Shown: piece after piece, positions 55,349-64,000 of the stretch
How positions within the stretch are numbered: position 1 is the first letter of the stretch
Layout: the number at the start of each line of letters is the position of its first letter
Source: JALYOK01 sp031419835
Lineage (GTDB): Bacteria; Pseudomonadota; Gammaproteobacteria; Burkholderiales; JALYOK01
Length of the DNA stretch: 64,000 nucleotides
Assembly (NCBI GenBank): GCA_031419835.1
Contig: JANOLP010000191.1
Location: forward strand, 1-64,000
Direction of reading: 5' to 3'
Translations under genes and position numbers: made by a program
Notes under the pieces: model-generated
What the model saw: only the letters and a program-made list of their open reading frames with translations
Databases searched by the model: none
What the model was told of the DNA's origin: nothing

Positions 55349-56594
55349 TCACTTCCTCCAGCAACACAGCAAGTTCGCGAGTACGGGATCGGCGCGAATG
55401 AAGATTCGCGATTTCCGGTTGAACACCTTTGGCGCGGCCTGCGCGAAGCCTTTCAAGAAAACTCCGTAATCCGGTGGTAATATCCGCGGCGTCAGCGATG
55501 TTGACGATATCCAACGCGTCGGCACTACGCAGCGATTCGGCTGTATTTCCGACCGGGTCGGTCAGTGTGAAAATGGGACGGCCCGCCCGCAGATATTCAT
55601 AGAGTTTAGCGGGAATTTGATGATTACATATTCTCGCTTGGAAAAGCAGCAAACCGTCAGCGCACATCATTTCCCTCAGTGCCTCGCGATAGCTGACGGT
55701 CGGTGCTAATTTTACGATATCGGAAATACCGATCTCGCTTATCAACTGGCGGTACAGATGGTCACTGCCGGTTGCACGTAACACAACTTGCAAACGGTCA
55801 CCGGAAATTTCCCCGGTGTCCTTGAGGGCCCGTAATGCAGCGAAAAATGGTTTGGGATCACGCTCTTCGGGATAAAGTACGCCGCTGTGAATGAGTGTGA
55901 TTTGATCGACTTGGCCGAGCGATTTTTTCTCAAATCCTGATTCGGCATTGCGAAAGTTCTCTTCGTCAAAGCCATTCTCAATCACCGACCAATGGGACGC
56001 GGGCTTTTCTGGATAACGTACTGCGTACATTTCACGCGTACCTTGTGTCGTCAACACAACCCGAGCGCAGCGTCGAATAGCGGATTCTTCGATACGCCGA
56101 TAAATACGCCAGGTCAGTGGGTCCCGAGGATAAGTCGCTTCGGTCATTGAGTCGCGAAAATCGGCAACCCATGGCAATCCGCTCAGGCGTTGCAAGCACA
56201 GACCGATCAGATGCGCAGTAGCGATCGGATAGGTCGACATTATTACTGAAGGTCGATGGCGCCTGATCATGGACATACCGCGCCAGACCGCACCTGGCCA
56301 CCAACTCACCCATCGATCCGGTAGTGCCAACCATCTAAAGTAGCGCTTGCCAATCGCAAGATGCCGCGCGGTATCCAGACCAAATGCGCGTTCGACCACC
56401 ATGCCGTCGGGTATCTCCGCCATTTGATCGTCGCTGATTTGCTCATACGCGCGTGGCGAAATGGTCAGTACCATCGGTTCCCAGCCATTTTCTCGCAAAT
56501 AGGCGGAGAATTTCAGCGTACGCTGAACACCGCTACTCCCCTTTACTGGCGGGTAATGAAACGCAATTAATAATACTCGACGATTTTTCTTCAT
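55332..56594 (-). CDS. Glycosyltransferase, family 4-like
   Basis: 420 residues. GT-B fold: N-terminal AFHYPPVKGSSGVQRTLKF motif, WVADFRDSMTE, and a C-terminal donor region with LYEYLRAGRPIFTL. Such enzymes transfer sugars from nucleotide donors in polysaccharide assembly. It is last in the minus-strand block with two exosortase-A-associated hydrolases and an acyl carrier protein, so exopolysaccharide synthesis is likely. Sugar unknown. Confidence 0.86.
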   Translation of the reverse strand: MKKNRRVLLIAFHYPPVKGSSGVQRTLKFSAYLRENGWEPMVLTISPRAYEQISDDQMAEIPDGMVVERAFGLDTARHLAIGKRYFRWLALPDRWVSWWPGAVWRGMSMIRRHRPSVIMSTYPIATAHLIGLCLQRLSGLPWVADFRDSMTEATYPRDPLTWRIYRRIEESAIRRCARVVLTTQGTREMYAVRYPEKPASHWSVIENGFDEENFRNAESGFEKKSLGQVDQITLIHSGVLYPEERDPKPFFAALRALKDTGEISGDRLQVVLRATGSDHLYRQLISEIGISDIVKLAPTVSYREALREMMCADGLLLFQARICNHQIPAKLYEYLRAGRPIFTLTDPVGNTAESLRSADALDIVNIADAADITTGLRSFLERLRAGRAKGVQPEIANLHSRRSRTRELAVLLEEVISSDP

Positions 56595-56669
56595 ATGTCC
56601 CGCTCGCGTCCCAACTCCCTTAGCTATTGAGCCAAAGGCCCACTCCCTCGACCGACGAAAACTTTTGAT

Positions 56670-57515
56670 TCACAACCCTAGTATCCAATTGGCCGTAGTA
56701 TTCGCCACTTCATCGCGCCACTCTTCTCGGGAAAACGTGTGATTGGCGGATGGCATGGTGTGTTTGGTTACGCGCGGACCATCAAACAGTTCGCGCCATG
56801 GTGAAGAAGCCTTAACCATGTTCGAAAATTCCTGGGCGGTAAGGTCTTCACCGGAAAGCAGAACTAACACATCACCCTTGAAATTTGCCCAGGAGGCATA
56901 CATTCTTTCTCGAAGTGGCAATTCGCGGTCTCCGCTTTCAGGCGCGGTCGTGCGCATGGCTTTTCGAATCGTCTCAAAAAATGGCCTCACAGAGCCAAAA
57001 AAATCGTACTGACCGCGCAATATTTTTTTCCAAAACGCTACGTCCAAAAATCGAGCACGATAATAGTGATTCAAGTAGGCCTGAGCCTCGCCGACGTCGG
57101 TTCGCACCCATGGATTTGCGAGAACTAATCCGGCAATTCTCGCGTCTTTATGGGCATAAAACAAAGAAGCTGACGCCGCGTCGCATAGCCCCCACAGAAT
57201 TATTCGCTCGAGTTTAGGATTGGCATTTTGGAGGGCATCTACGGCCACTCGAATATCCTCATCAATCGCAGTAAAGTCGCGAAGATCACCGCTACTATCG
57301 CCCATTCCGCGATAGTCAAATCGGAGCGTCGTGATGCCGCGCTGACCCAGTGATCGCGCAAGCAAAACAAACTGCCGATGGCTGCCAATTCGAAATTGCG
57401 GACCGCCCACGACTATGACAACGCCATACTTGGTCGGCTTTACCGGCGTGGTCACTATTCCAATAAGTTGCTCCCCTGCACAACTAAACGACACAACTGA
57501 TTCTGAATAACTCAC
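56670..57515 (-). CDS. Alpha/beta hydrolase, exosortase-A system hydrolase 1
   Basis: 281 residues. Alpha/beta hydrolase features VVGGPQFRIGSHRQFV, RFDYRGMGDSSG and a nucleophile elbow WGLCDAAS in which the usual Ser is Cys; catalytic His in SANHTFS. This matches the hydrolase-1 type found in exosortase-A loci. Four-base overlap with the upstream hydrolase 2. Role in polysaccharide or lipid-carrier chemistry is inferred from location. Confidence 0.85.
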   Translation of the reverse strand: MSYSESVVSFSCAGEQLIGIVTTPVKPTKYGVVIVVGGPQFRIGSHRQFVLLARSLGQRGITTLRFDYRGMGDSSGDLRDFTAIDEDIRVAVDALQNANPKLERIILWGLCDAASASLFYAHKDARIAGLVLANPWVRTDVGEAQAYLNHYYRARFLDVAFWKKILRGQYDFFGSVRPFFETIRKAMRTTAPESGDRELPLRERMYASWANFKGDVLVLLSGEDLTAQEFSNMVKASSPWRELFDGPRVTKHTMPSANHTFSREEWRDEVANTTANWILGL

Positions 57516-58348
57516 GTGCGTGTCTGGGCAAAGATTTTAGTTGTTTGCTCAACAAGCGCCGCACAATCCGTGATTTCCTGCGTAGCCCAAAAAGGAGAGC
57601 CGCCAACCGTATTACACTCGACCGCGACTTGGGCATCCTGCCATAGCTTAATGGTTTGTGCGGCCGCCGGCGAAACGCCTTGGTTGGCGTCAGCAACAAT
57701 TTCGATCCAGTTAACCCGGGATGATTTGGGGAGAATCTTGTTGACCCTTAACGAATCAACATAGTTCGTAATCTCAGGATTTAGCCGATAGCCAGCGACC
57801 TCGATGGATTCGCCGCTTCGCAACGATTCTCTGAGCATACGAACGCCGCCACCATTTGCGCCGTCCAACATCTCACTAGCAACACGAAGCCGCAAGAACT
57901 GAGCCATAAATGTTTCACCGTTGAGTACCGGTTGCCATAGGAGGAATTCCTCAGGCCATCGATTTCTTTTCTGGGCAAAATCCAGCGCCAGCGTTGCGCC
58001 GAGGCGCAATCCCCACAGGACAATAGAGTCGTGCGAACGCCTGTGGAGCCAATCCCAAGCTAACTCGATGTCATCCAACCAATTCTGCGGTGTTACCTTG
58101 TCGAAATCACTACTTGAATCACCGCAACCATTTAGATCAATCCGCAGAACCGCGTAACCTTTTGCGGCAAGCGCTTGAGATTGGAGGTTTGCCATGCGTC
58201 TGGACTTGTTCATTTCCTCCGCGAAAGGATGAATGTACAGAAACGCCCTGCTCGCTGCTTTCCCCTTCGGCGGATGATAGACGCAGAAACGCTGACCATT
58301 CAAAACTGGCAAAAAAAACGCTTCGGGTGCAGCCGGATTGGTCATCAA
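57512..58348 (-). CDS. Alpha/beta hydrolase-fold protein, exosortase-A system hydrolase 2
   Basis: 278 residues. Fold motifs YIHPFAEEMNKSRRM and RIDLNGCGDSSSDF are clear, but the elbow is WGLRLGATLAL, with Arg instead of a Ser or Cys nucleophile, so it is probably not a classical hydrolase. Matches the hydrolase-2 type of exosortase-A loci. Overlaps hydrolase 1 by ATGA and lies 223 bp after the acyl carrier gene. Confidence 0.84.
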   Translation of the reverse strand: MMTNPAAPEAFFLPVLNGQRFCVYHPPKGKAASRAFLYIHPFAEEMNKSRRMANLQSQALAAKGYAVLRIDLNGCGDSSSDFDKVTPQNWLDDIELAWDWLHRRSHDSIVLWGLRLGATLALDFAQKRNRWPEEFLLWQPVLNGETFMAQFLRLRVASEMLDGANGGGVRMLRESLRSGESIEVAGYRLNPEITNYVDSLRVNKILPKSSRVNWIEIVADANQGVSPAAAQTIKLWQDAQVAVECNTVGGSPFWATQEITDCAALVEQTTKIFAQTRT

Positions 58349-58571
58349 TCGCGTTCTCGATTTTCCGCGAAAATAAATATTGCGGCACTCATTTATTCTA
58401 TGTTGTTGCGCGTGATTTTCGAAATGTCACTGGGTTCGCTGAATAGGCGCGTCGATTTGCGTTAGATACGCTACCGATACAAAGTAAACACTGATCAGAA
58501 ATGGCGAACGTTGAATGGCGCGGCCGCTTTGTTACGAATACTTCTTCACTACGGGGCGGGATTTTGTAACG

Positions 58572-58823
58572 TCAGTTCAGCATTTTGGTATTGACGAAGT
58601 CCACCAGGCTCCCTAGTGTTGCAAACGTGTCGGCGCTGATTTCATCGTCGTCGACCGTGATACCGAACCGATCCTCCATCGCCGTGATGACGTTCACGAC
58701 CGCCATCGAATCGAGTTCAGGAATGCTGCCGAGTAACGGCGTTGATTCAGTCAATTGAGATTTGCGTGCGCCTAGGCTTAGGACATCAGCCAGCATGTTC
58801 TTAATTTCTTCTACAACGTTCAT
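58572..58823 (-). CDS. Acyl carrier protein
   Basis: 83 residues. Phosphopantetheine site PELDSMAVVN with Ser39 and the usual four-helix acidic make-up. The divergent sequence and neighbours mark it as the exosortase-A-locus carrier rather than AcpP. The acyl-CoA ligase that normally accompanies it is absent here. Confidence 0.9.
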   Translation of the reverse strand: MNVVEEIKNMLADVLSLGARKSQLTESTPLLGSIPELDSMAVVNVITAMEDRFGITVDDDEISADTFATLGSLVDFVNTKMLN

Positions 58824-59126
58824 AGGTAAGGTGTTAATTTCGAATATGTGGTTTATAGCATAACTTTCTCCCTACGGTTACGTTTTGGTGGCAGATTGCC
58901 TGGTCGGCGAGGCAATGCAGACGCGGTGCTCCAGGCGCCACATGCCAGACGGCGCGCGGAATAAGGCTCCCAGCCCGGTATCCAATCAACCAACCTGTCG
59001 GAAAACCGACCTTTCAGGGCAACGCAGCATCCCATAGTTCATTATTTACCGTCCCAAAGCTTTGGTATACTTCAGTCTTTGGCGGCAATCATTCGATTGG
59101 CCGCCGATTTGTTTTTGGGGATGACG

Positions 59127-60299
59127 ATGTCGTATGTGATGAATACCTATGCCCGCCAGCCGATTGGTTTCGTGAAAGGCGAAGGCTCGTGGTTAATTGA
59201 CGACCAAGGCAAACGCTATTTGGACGCCGTGTCCGGCGTGGCGGTGACGAGTGTCGGTCACGCCCACCCGAAAGTGGTCGCGGCGATTTGCGAGCAAGCA
59301 AAAAATACGATTCATACCTCGAATCTCTATCAAATTTTCCGCCAGGAAGAATTGGCCGAACGCATCGCCAAACTCTCCGGCATGGACGAAGTATTCTTCT
59401 GCAATTCCGGCGCGGAAGCGAACGAAGCGGCGATCAAAGTCGCGCGCCTGTACGGCCACAAAAACGGTGTCGAGAATCCCCACATCATCGTCATGGAAAA
59501 AGCCTGGCACGGCCGCACGTTAGCCACGCTCTCGGCGACCGGCAGCCGCAAAGCGCAAGCCGGGTTCGAGCCACTGATGGATGGGTTTATCCGCGTGCCG
59601 TACAACGACGCAATCGCCGTACAGCAAATCGCGAAAAACCAATCGAATGTCGTCGCCGTTCTTGTCGAAGTGTTGCAGGGCGAAGCCGGCGTAATCATGG
59701 CGGACCTAGAATATATCCGCACCCTGCGCACCATTTGCGACAAGCAAGAATGGTTGCTGATGATCGATGAAGTGCAATGCGGCATCGGCCGCACCGGTAA
59801 ATGGTTCGGCTTTCAGCACGCCGGCGTGAAGCCCGACGTGATTACTTTGGCGAAAGGTCTTGGCTCCGGTGTGCCGATCGGCGCGTGTGTCAACGCGGGC
59901 CGCGCGACCGGCGTATTCGGCCCCGGTAATCACGGCTCGACATTCGGCGGCGGGCCGCTGGTGTGTGCCGCGTCACTTGCGACTTTGCAAGCGATCGAAG
60001 AAGAAGGTCTGCTTGAAAAATCCACCCAAACCGGCGAATGGATTCGCGCGCAATTGCGCGAGCGGCTCGCGGGCGTGGCGGGCATCAAAGAAATTCGTGG
60101 CCTGGGCATGATGATGGGCATTGAGCTCGACCGCCCCTGTGGCGATATCGTTCGCCGTGCGCGCGAGCAAGGCTTGCTGGCGAACGTCACCAACGACAAA
60201 GTCGTGCGCCTGTTGCCGCCGCTGAATTTTTCGCAAGCGGAAGCGGAGCAATTGGTCAGCACTTTAGCGCCGATCATCAAGGATTTTCTCGCGGCATAA
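59127..60299 (+). CDS. argD: Acetylornithine aminotransferase
   Basis: 390 residues from ATG at 59127, placed 6 bases after GGGG; the ATGs or upstream codons from 59079 are less likely. PLP fold: GVAVTSVGHAHP, NSGAEANEAAIK, DEVQCGIGRTG and Lys in LAKGLGSGVPIGA. Transfers the amino group in arginine synthesis. Start of an arg cluster. Confidence 0.94.
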   Translation: MSYVMNTYARQPIGFVKGEGSWLIDDQGKRYLDAVSGVAVTSVGHAHPKVVAAICEQAKNTIHTSNLYQIFRQEELAERIAKLSGMDEVFFCNSGAEANEAAIKVARLYGHKNGVENPHIIVMEKAWHGRTLATLSATGSRKAQAGFEPLMDGFIRVPYNDAIAVQQIAKNQSNVVAVLVEVLQGEAGVIMADLEYIRTLRTICDKQEWLLMIDEVQCGIGRTGKWFGFQHAGVKPDVITLAKGLGSGVPIGACVNAGRATGVFGPGNHGSTFGGGPLVCAASLATLQAIEEEGLLEKSTQTGEWIRAQLRERLAGVAGIKEIRGLGMMMGIELDRPCGDIVRRAREQGLLANVTNDKVVRLLPPLNFSQAEAEQLVSTLAPIIKDFLAA

Positions 60300-60304
60300 T
60301 CATC

Positions 60305-61225
<921 letters not shown>

Positions 61226-61278
61226 TGAATTTATTGGTGTGGTGACTGCCTAGGTTATTGTAGCAAATTTAATGCGAC

Positions 61279-61374
61279 TTCCCTCCCCTTCAAGGGGAGG
61301 GTTAGGGTGGGGATGGGTTCTTGGCGGAACGAAATAAACCCATCCCCATCCCGCCTTCCCCTTCAAGGGGAAGG
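61279..61374. repeat. Large imperfect palindromic repeat with nested hairpins
   Basis: Left arm (CTCCCCTTCAAGGGGAGGG then GTGGGGATGGGTT) and right arm (AACCCATCCCCATCCCG then CCTTCCCCTTCAAGGGGAAGG) are reverse complements with a few mismatches. Each arm also folds on itself through CCCCTTCAAGGGG. A dispersed intergenic repeat that may also end argDF transcripts. Confidence 0.75.
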
Positions 61375-61469
61375 AGTTTTCCGCAGCACTAAAGTAAACA
61401 ATTCGTTTCGCTCGCCGTATAACCGCTTACAATCGTGACTAATCGTTCGATTGAATCTTAGGAGATCAC

Positions 61470-61967
61470 ATGAACCGCTTATCGATTTTTTCCGCATCTA
61501 TACTCGCCACGTTATTGAGTTTGCTTTCGGTTAACGCATTCGCCGAAGAAGGCGATTGGATCAAAGATCAAAAAGACTGCAAACATTTCAATCCACACCC
61601 GCAGCCCGACGAAAAATTAACCTGGACCGGCGAATGCAAAGACGGCTACGCCGACGGCAAAGGCCAAATTAAGTGGGATGTAAAAGGCAAACTCGCTGAA
61701 GAATACGACGGCGATTACGTTCGCGGTCGGCCGCACGGCAAGGGCAGCATGACCTCCCACGAAAACGGCCAAGTCTATGCCGGCGATTGGGTTGACGGCG
61801 TGCCAACGGGCGATGGCAAATTGGTGTTGCCGGACGGCACAATCTACATCGGTCAATTTTTGAATTGGCGCTTCGAGGGCATCGGCGAACTCACCAGCCC
61901 CGACGGCAAGTCGGTTTACGGCGAATGGGTCAACGGCGAGTTGATTACACGGCTCGAAAGAAATTAA
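61470..61967 (+). CDS. Exported MORN-repeat protein
   Basis: 165 residues with TAGGAG upstream. Signal peptide ending AFA-EE, then about five MORN repeats (GECKDGYADGKGQ, YDGDYVRGRPHGKG, YAGDWVDGVPTGDG, YIGQFLNWRFEGIG). Beta-hairpin repeats that often bind membranes or lipids. Lies between argF and argG, 21 bp before the latter. Link to arginine metabolism is not evident. Confidence 0.86.
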   Translation: MNRLSIFSASILATLLSLLSVNAFAEEGDWIKDQKDCKHFNPHPQPDEKLTWTGECKDGYADGKGQIKWDVKGKLAEEYDGDYVRGRPHGKGSMTSHENGQVYAGDWVDGVPTGDGKLVLPDGTIYIGQFLNWRFEGIGELTSPDGKSVYGEWVNGELITRLERN

Positions 61968-61988
61968 TTTTTAACTTAGTTAACTAAC

Positions 61989-63209
61989 ATGTCATCAATC
62001 AAAAAAGTTGTACTCGCTTATTCCGGCGGGTTGGATACCTCGGTCATTCTAAAATGGCTGCAAGACGTTTATCACTGCGAAGTCGTCACCTTCACCGCCG
62101 ACATCGGCCAAGGCGAAGAGCTTGAACCGGCGCGCCAGAAAGCGGAAAAATTCGGCATTAAAGAAATTTTCGTCGACGATTTGCGCGAAGAATTCGTGCG
62201 CGATTTCGTGTTCCCAATGTTCCGCGCCAACGCCGTTTACGAAGGCGAATATCTGCTCGGCACCTCGATCGCACGGCCGCTGATCGCCAAACGCCAAGTG
62301 GAGATTGCGCGAAAAGTGAAGGCCGATGCGGTTTCTCACGGCGCAACCGGCAAGGGCAACGATCAAGTTCGCTTCGAGTTAGGCTACTACGCGCTGGAAC
62401 CGAACATCCGCGTCATCGCGCCGTGGCGAGAATGGGATCTAACCTCGCGCGAAAAATTATTGAAGTACGCCGAGAAAGCCGGCATCGCCGTCGACTACAA
62501 AAAGAAAAAAGGCGGTGGCGCACCCTATTCGATGGACGCGAACTTGCTGCACATTTCCTACGAAGGAGGCGTGCTCGAAGACCCGAATTTCGAGCCGGAA
62601 GATTCCATGTGGCGCATCACCGTGTCGCCAGAGAAGGCGCCGGCGAAACCGGAATACGTCGAACTGGAATATAAGACCGGTGACATCGTCGCAGTCAACG
62701 GTAAAAAGATGACGCCCGCGCAGGTGTTAACCGAACTCAATCGCCTCGGCGGCAAACACGGCGTCGGCCGCTTAGATGTCGTGGAAAATCGCTACGTCGG
62801 TATGAAATCCCGCGGCTGCTACGAAACCCCCGGCGGCACCATCATGCTGCGCGCCCATCGCGCGATGGAATCGATCACGCTCGATCGCGAAGTATTAGCG
62901 CTAAAAGACGACCTCATGCCCCGCTACGCACGCATGGTCTACAACGGTTATTGGTGGAGCCCCGAGCGCAAGTTACTGCAAAGCTTAATCGACCTCTCAC
63001 AAGCCCCAGTCAACGGCACGGTGCGCGTCAAGCTTTACAAAGGCACCGTCACCACCGTCGGCCGCTCATCGAAAAAAGATTCACTTTTCGATCCGGCGAT
63101 TTCGACATTCGAAGAGGATAAAGGCGCTTACAACCAAGCCGACGCAGCGGGATTTATTAAGCTGAATGCGTTGCGGATGCGGATTGCGGCGAAGTTAAAT
63201 CGCAAATGA
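61989..63209 (+). CDS. argG: Argininosuccinate synthase
   Basis: 406 residues. ATP-binding AYSGGLDTSVI at 10-20, HGATGKGNDQVRFE, and SMDANLLHISYEGG. Joins citrulline and aspartate. Completes argD-argF-argG with the MORN gene inserted. Confidence 0.97.
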   Translation: MSSIKKVVLAYSGGLDTSVILKWLQDVYHCEVVTFTADIGQGEELEPARQKAEKFGIKEIFVDDLREEFVRDFVFPMFRANAVYEGEYLLGTSIARPLIAKRQVEIARKVKADAVSHGATGKGNDQVRFELGYYALEPNIRVIAPWREWDLTSREKLLKYAEKAGIAVDYKKKKGGGAPYSMDANLLHISYEGGVLEDPNFEPEDSMWRITVSPEKAPAKPEYVELEYKTGDIVAVNGKKMTPAQVLTELNRLGGKHGVGRLDVVENRYVGMKSRGCYETPGGTIMLRAHRAMESITLDREVLALKDDLMPRYARMVYNGYWWSPERKLLQSLIDLSQAPVNGTVRVKLYKGTVTTVGRSSKKDSLFDPAISTFEEDKGAYNQADAAGFIKLNALRMRIAAKLNRK

Positions 63210-63232
63210 TGTGATTTTCTGCAAACGCTCAT

Positions 63233-63544
63233 ATGAGTTCCGGCATTTCGTATGACTTTGAATAGGATTTAGCGAGAGCGATTTCAAACTTCGCGAAACA
63301 CGGCGTTACTTTTGAGCAAGCGGCAACGGTGTTTCTTGACCCGCTCGCAATCACTGTTTTCGATAACGCGCATAGCCAAATTGAGGACCGTTAGTTCACC
63401 GTTGGACTTGAGGCTGGCGGTGGATTACTCGTTGTAGTCCATACATTCCAAGATCAAAACCCGAACATCGCTCGGGTTCGAATAATTTCTGCGCGAACAG
63501 CCACGAAGCAAGAGCGCCACGTGTATGAAGACGAACCGCGCTAG
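63233..63544 (+). pseudogene. brnT: BrnT-type toxin gene with two in-frame TAG codons
   Basis: One frame from ATG 63233 to TAG 63542 reads as BrnT: SYDFE, stop, DLARAISNFAKHGVTFEQAA, VFLDPLAITVFDN, EDR, stop, FTVGLEAGGGLLVVVHTF, ARVRIISARTATKQER, YEDEPR. The TAGs are at 63263-63265 and 63392-63394. The first sits where relatives have Trp (FEWD). BrnT is an RNase toxin; this copy should yield only 10 residues. The antitoxin-like gene follows 33 bp later. Confidence 0.85.
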
Positions 63545-63577
63545 AATAACGCAATAGCAACTGACGAGTACACATAG

Positions 63578-63802
63578 ATGACTGCGAATCTCAATGACGA
63601 CATGCCAGATGAGATTGATTTCTCGTCCGGTACGCGTGGTAAATTCTACCGCTCTGACGCGAAGTTGAACTTACCGGTATACCTTGATGCCGAGGTGCTC
63701 GCGTACTTGTCCGCGATTGCTTCGAGAAAAGGTGTTCAGTTGTCGGCGTTGGCAAATGATCTCTTGAAAAAAGAAATTGCTATCCTTGAGTCAGTGAAAT
63801 AA
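63578..63802 (+). CDS. brnA: BrnA-like antitoxin
   Basis: 74 residues. Middle and end match small ribbon-helix-helix antitoxins of BrnA/CopG type: DMPDEIDFSSGTRGKFYR, LNLPVYLDAEVLAYLSAIA, LSALANDLLKKEI. Such proteins neutralise BrnT and repress their operon. Intact while its toxin is broken. Confidence 0.8.
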   Translation: MTANLNDDMPDEIDFSSGTRGKFYRSDAKLNLPVYLDAEVLAYLSAIASRKGVQLSALANDLLKKEIAILESVK

Positions 63803-64000
63803 TCGGCCGCTTCGACGCCTAAAACATTTATGCGATAGCTTGAAGAGTCGCATGGCCCTAGGCCAGTGGCTAGCCTCGGGCTACCCCGTGGATTTTGGTT
63901 CTCAGGTCATGCGCTGCCGCGAGGCAAGTAGTATGCGGCTCGTGGCGATGATCGGGGAGCGTGTACCCTGAACGGAGCTGGCGTAGGGTGCGCGGCATGG
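63803..64000. repeat. Intergenic repeat, partial at window edge
   Basis: No gene. Contains GTAGGGTGCGC (63983-63993) plus GAGTCGCATGG, TTGGTTCTCA and TATGCGGCTCG, all related to the 11.6-11.85 kb repeat region. The element runs out of the window. Confidence 0.5.

Noticed and set aside
58853..59035. 60-codon minus frame upstream of the acyl carrier gene
   Set aside because: No family resemblance; low-quality composition; nothing in the position expected for an exosortase-locus gene.

Overview
This window looks like chromosomal DNA of a Gram-negative proteobacterium. Supporting evidence is BamE, fur, dksA with a C4 zinc finger, the miaB-phoH-ybeY run, rpsU-yqeY, a class I fumarase followed by murI, single-chain pyruvate carboxylase and an exosortase-A-type polysaccharide block. 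Together these fit a betaproteobacterium best (inference from gene content only). Gene density is high. Two tRNA genes (Leu-UAA and CAU) are present. I see no phage, integrase, insertion sequence or CRISPR array.

Layout. 1-4.4 kb is an accessory island: a minus-strand pair made of a large two-domain alpha/beta-hydrolase (LCAT-like, cut by the window edge) and a caspase-like protease, then a PIN/NYN-type nuclease, a YajD-like HNH protein and an MFS transporter scrap. 4.4-15 kb holds metabolic and regulatory singletons: a D-aminoacylase-type amidohydrolase, a diguanylate cyclase with an intact inhibitory site, a 2-hydroxyacid dehydrogenase interrupted by an in-frame TGA, a Tat-type intradiol dioxygenase, DUF4139, a beta-hydroxyacid dehydrogenase, dksA, cytochrome b561 and an ankyrin protein. 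15-18 kb is a PQQ dehydrogenase, terminator, cytochrome c4 set. 18-25 kb has a degenerate cyclase/PEGA protein with a TssQ-like lipoprotein, then pobA and pyc. 25.7-27.6 kb is an unusual fusion of a MurF-like ligase to a peptidyl-tRNA-hydrolase domain. 27.7-34.5 kb is secA, an enoyl-CoA hydratase, yqhA, fumarase and murI. 34.7-40 kb is a four-gene signalling block: CHASE2 hybrid kinase, Hpt, receiver-cyclase and receiver-Ser/Thr kinase. 40-55 kb is mostly housekeeping (mfd, serB, rpsU, fur, bamE, dapB, miaB, phoH, ybeY), with a secreted guanyl-RNase/barstar pair directly behind fur. 55-59 kb is an exosortase-A-associated block (glycosyltransferase, two hydrolases, acyl carrier protein) without an exosortase. 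59-63.2 kb is argD-argF-MORN-argG, and the window ends with a brnT relic beside an intact brnA-like antitoxin.

Two themes stand out. The first is candidate new biology: the caspase plus double-hydrolase operon, the MurF-Pth fusion, the kinase/Hpt/cyclase/Ser-Thr-kinase phosphorelay, and a possible pseudoknot hiding the ribosome-binding site of a 38-codon ORF at 55.2 kb. The second is recurrent single-event gene disruption: in-frame TGA at a conserved Cys (8.4 kb), TAA plus TAG before a still-recognisable fumarase tail (33.56 kb), a -1 shift in a G run (54.19 kb), two TAGs in brnT (63.26 and 63.39 kb), and an MFS scrap (4.33 kb). These may be real decay or sequence error; read data would decide.

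All calls come from reading the sequence and recalled family motifs. No database search was run.
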